From NCBI GenBank assembly GCA_903890595.1, contig CAITBU010000416.1:1-6822 (forward strand): 6,822 bases of DNA. Reading direction: 5' to 3'. Position 1 is the stretch's first letter, and every line of letters begins with the position of its first letter. Positions 6,525 through 6,822 of this stretch are shown one piece after another. This DNA is from an uncultured Holophagaceae bacterium (GTDB taxonomy: Bacteria; Acidobacteriota; Holophagae; Holophagales; Holophagaceae). The notes under the pieces are model-generated. The model was not told the origin of the DNA. It searched no databases and was given only the letters and a program-made list of their open reading frames with translations. The translations under genes and the position numbers were made by a program.

Positions 6525-6602
6525 ACCACGAAGACACGAAGGCACGAAGAAAAGCTGAAGGAACAACTAAAGTCCTTCTTCGTGTCTTCGTGTCTTCGTG
6601 GT
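6525..6602. repeat. 27-bp inverted repeat made of tandem 8-bp CACGAAG units
   Basis: The arms at 6525-6551 and 6576-6602 pair over 27 positions, with one G-T (6542/6585) and no mismatch. They enclose a 24-base loop. Each arm consists of three consecutive 8-mers of the form N-CACGAAG (left: CCACGAAG, ACACGAAG, GCACGAAG; right: their complements). The loop holds a second possible pairing, AAGGA (6558-6562) with TCCTT (6573-6577), which competes with the top of the stem. The base composition differs from the GC-rich genes on both sides. From memory, palindromes with CACGAAG tandems recur in intergenic DNA of many environmental bacteria, so a dispersed repeat is likely; copy number cannot be seen here. 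Confidence 0.9.
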
Positions 6603-6613
6603 GATCATTTTTT
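6525..6613. terminator. Probable bidirectional terminator between convergent genes
   Basis: The long stem sits between two convergent stop codons, 13 bases after the phosphatase stop and 28 bases before the transporter stop. On the plus strand a run of six T (6608-6613) and further T-rich sequence follow five bases after the stem. On the minus strand the stem is followed by TAAATCAGTTGCTTTT, a weaker U-rich tail. The placement fits termination in both directions. The 24-base loop and the offset T run are not textbook, so termination may be incidental to a repeat insertion. Confidence 0.55.
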
Positions 6614-6630
6614 GCTTTTGTATCTTTTGC

Positions 6631-6822
6631 CTAAGCCTCAGCCTTGGCCTGGCGGCTGTAGACGACGACGTAGAGGCAGAGGGCGATGAGGGCCAGGATG
6701 CCGAGCCACTCGCCCAGGGCGCCTTCGGCGGCGTGGGCGCTGAGGATGGGGAAGCCTTCGGTCCACTTCAGCTTCACGAAGCTGGCCACGACGCCCATGA
6801 TGGCGCCGCCGGCCATGAGGCC
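6631..6822 (-). CDS. C-terminal fragment of a membrane transporter, probably OPT (oligopeptide) family
   Basis: Only the last 63 residues are inside the window, ending at TAG 6633-6631; the frame is open to the right edge, so the 5' part is missing. Residues 1-16 of the fragment (GLMAGGAIMGVVASFV) are a small-residue-rich membrane segment. A loop (KLKWTEGFPILSAHAAEG) follows, then a final membrane helix (about 36-55, rich in L, I, A and V) and a short cytoplasmic tail YSRQAKAEA. The GL-AGG--MGV segment before a last helix resembles the end of OPT/YSL peptide or metal-chelate transporters. That family call is from resemblance only, and other multi-pass transporters are possible. It converges on the phosphatase gene and is not co-transcribed with the other genes here. 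Confidence 0.6.
   Translation of the reverse strand, partial: GLMAGGAIMGVVASFVKLKWTEGFPILSAHAAEGALGEWLGILALIALCLYVVVYSRQAKAEA

Noticed and set aside
6525..6602. Tandem CACGAAG units read as a CRISPR fragment
   Set aside because: The units are contiguous 8-mers in inverted arms, with no spacers and no cas gene nearby.

Overview
This is a GC-rich bacterial window packed with conventional genes. It contains two partial genes at the edges, five complete genes and one striking intergenic palindrome. The high GC content, NNG/NNC-biased codons, single-chain 2-oxoacid dehydrogenase E1, Nfu protein and tandem CACGAAG palindrome suggest a free-living Gram-negative-type bacterium. Acidobacteriota, perhaps Holophagae, is my best guess, but that is recollection-based inference; no marker gene in the window fixes the taxon.

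Layout. The left 4.1 kb is a leftward (minus-strand) cluster read in the order nfu-like Fe-S carrier (4118-3573), a GAF protein with a decayed GGDEF-like C-terminus (3579-2503), a fused alpha/beta E1 of a 2-oxoacid (branched-chain type) dehydrogenase (2443-383), and the start of an MBL-fold hydrolase that runs off the left edge (353-<1). Gaps are short (7-nt overlap, 59 nt, 29 nt), so one operon is plausible. A 60-bp divergent spacer separates it from a rightward pair: an NAD(P)-binding SDR fused to DUF2867 (4179-5669) and an inositol-monophosphatase-family phosphatase (5666-6511), joined by an ATGA overlap. The rightward pair converges on the tail of a membrane transporter, probably OPT family (6822-6631, minus). 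A near-perfect 27-bp inverted repeat built of 8-bp CACGAAG units lies between the convergent stop codons.

How the genes may work together. Nfu proteins deliver Fe-S clusters to targets that include lipoyl synthase, and E1 feeds a lipoylated E2, so nfu beside E1 makes biochemical sense. The E2 and E3 genes are not in the window. The GAF/GGDEF-like protein could be a sensor or adaptor for this cluster, but nothing in the sequence shows its ligand. The SDR-DUF2867 and phosphatase pair is translationally coupled, but no substrate can be read from it.

I see no mobile element, CRISPR, defence or biosynthetic system, tRNA or rRNA. The points worth a second look are the convergent-end palindrome, the degenerate GGDEF protein, the palindrome-containing in-frame insertion in the phosphatase gene, and the nfu-E1 neighbourhood.
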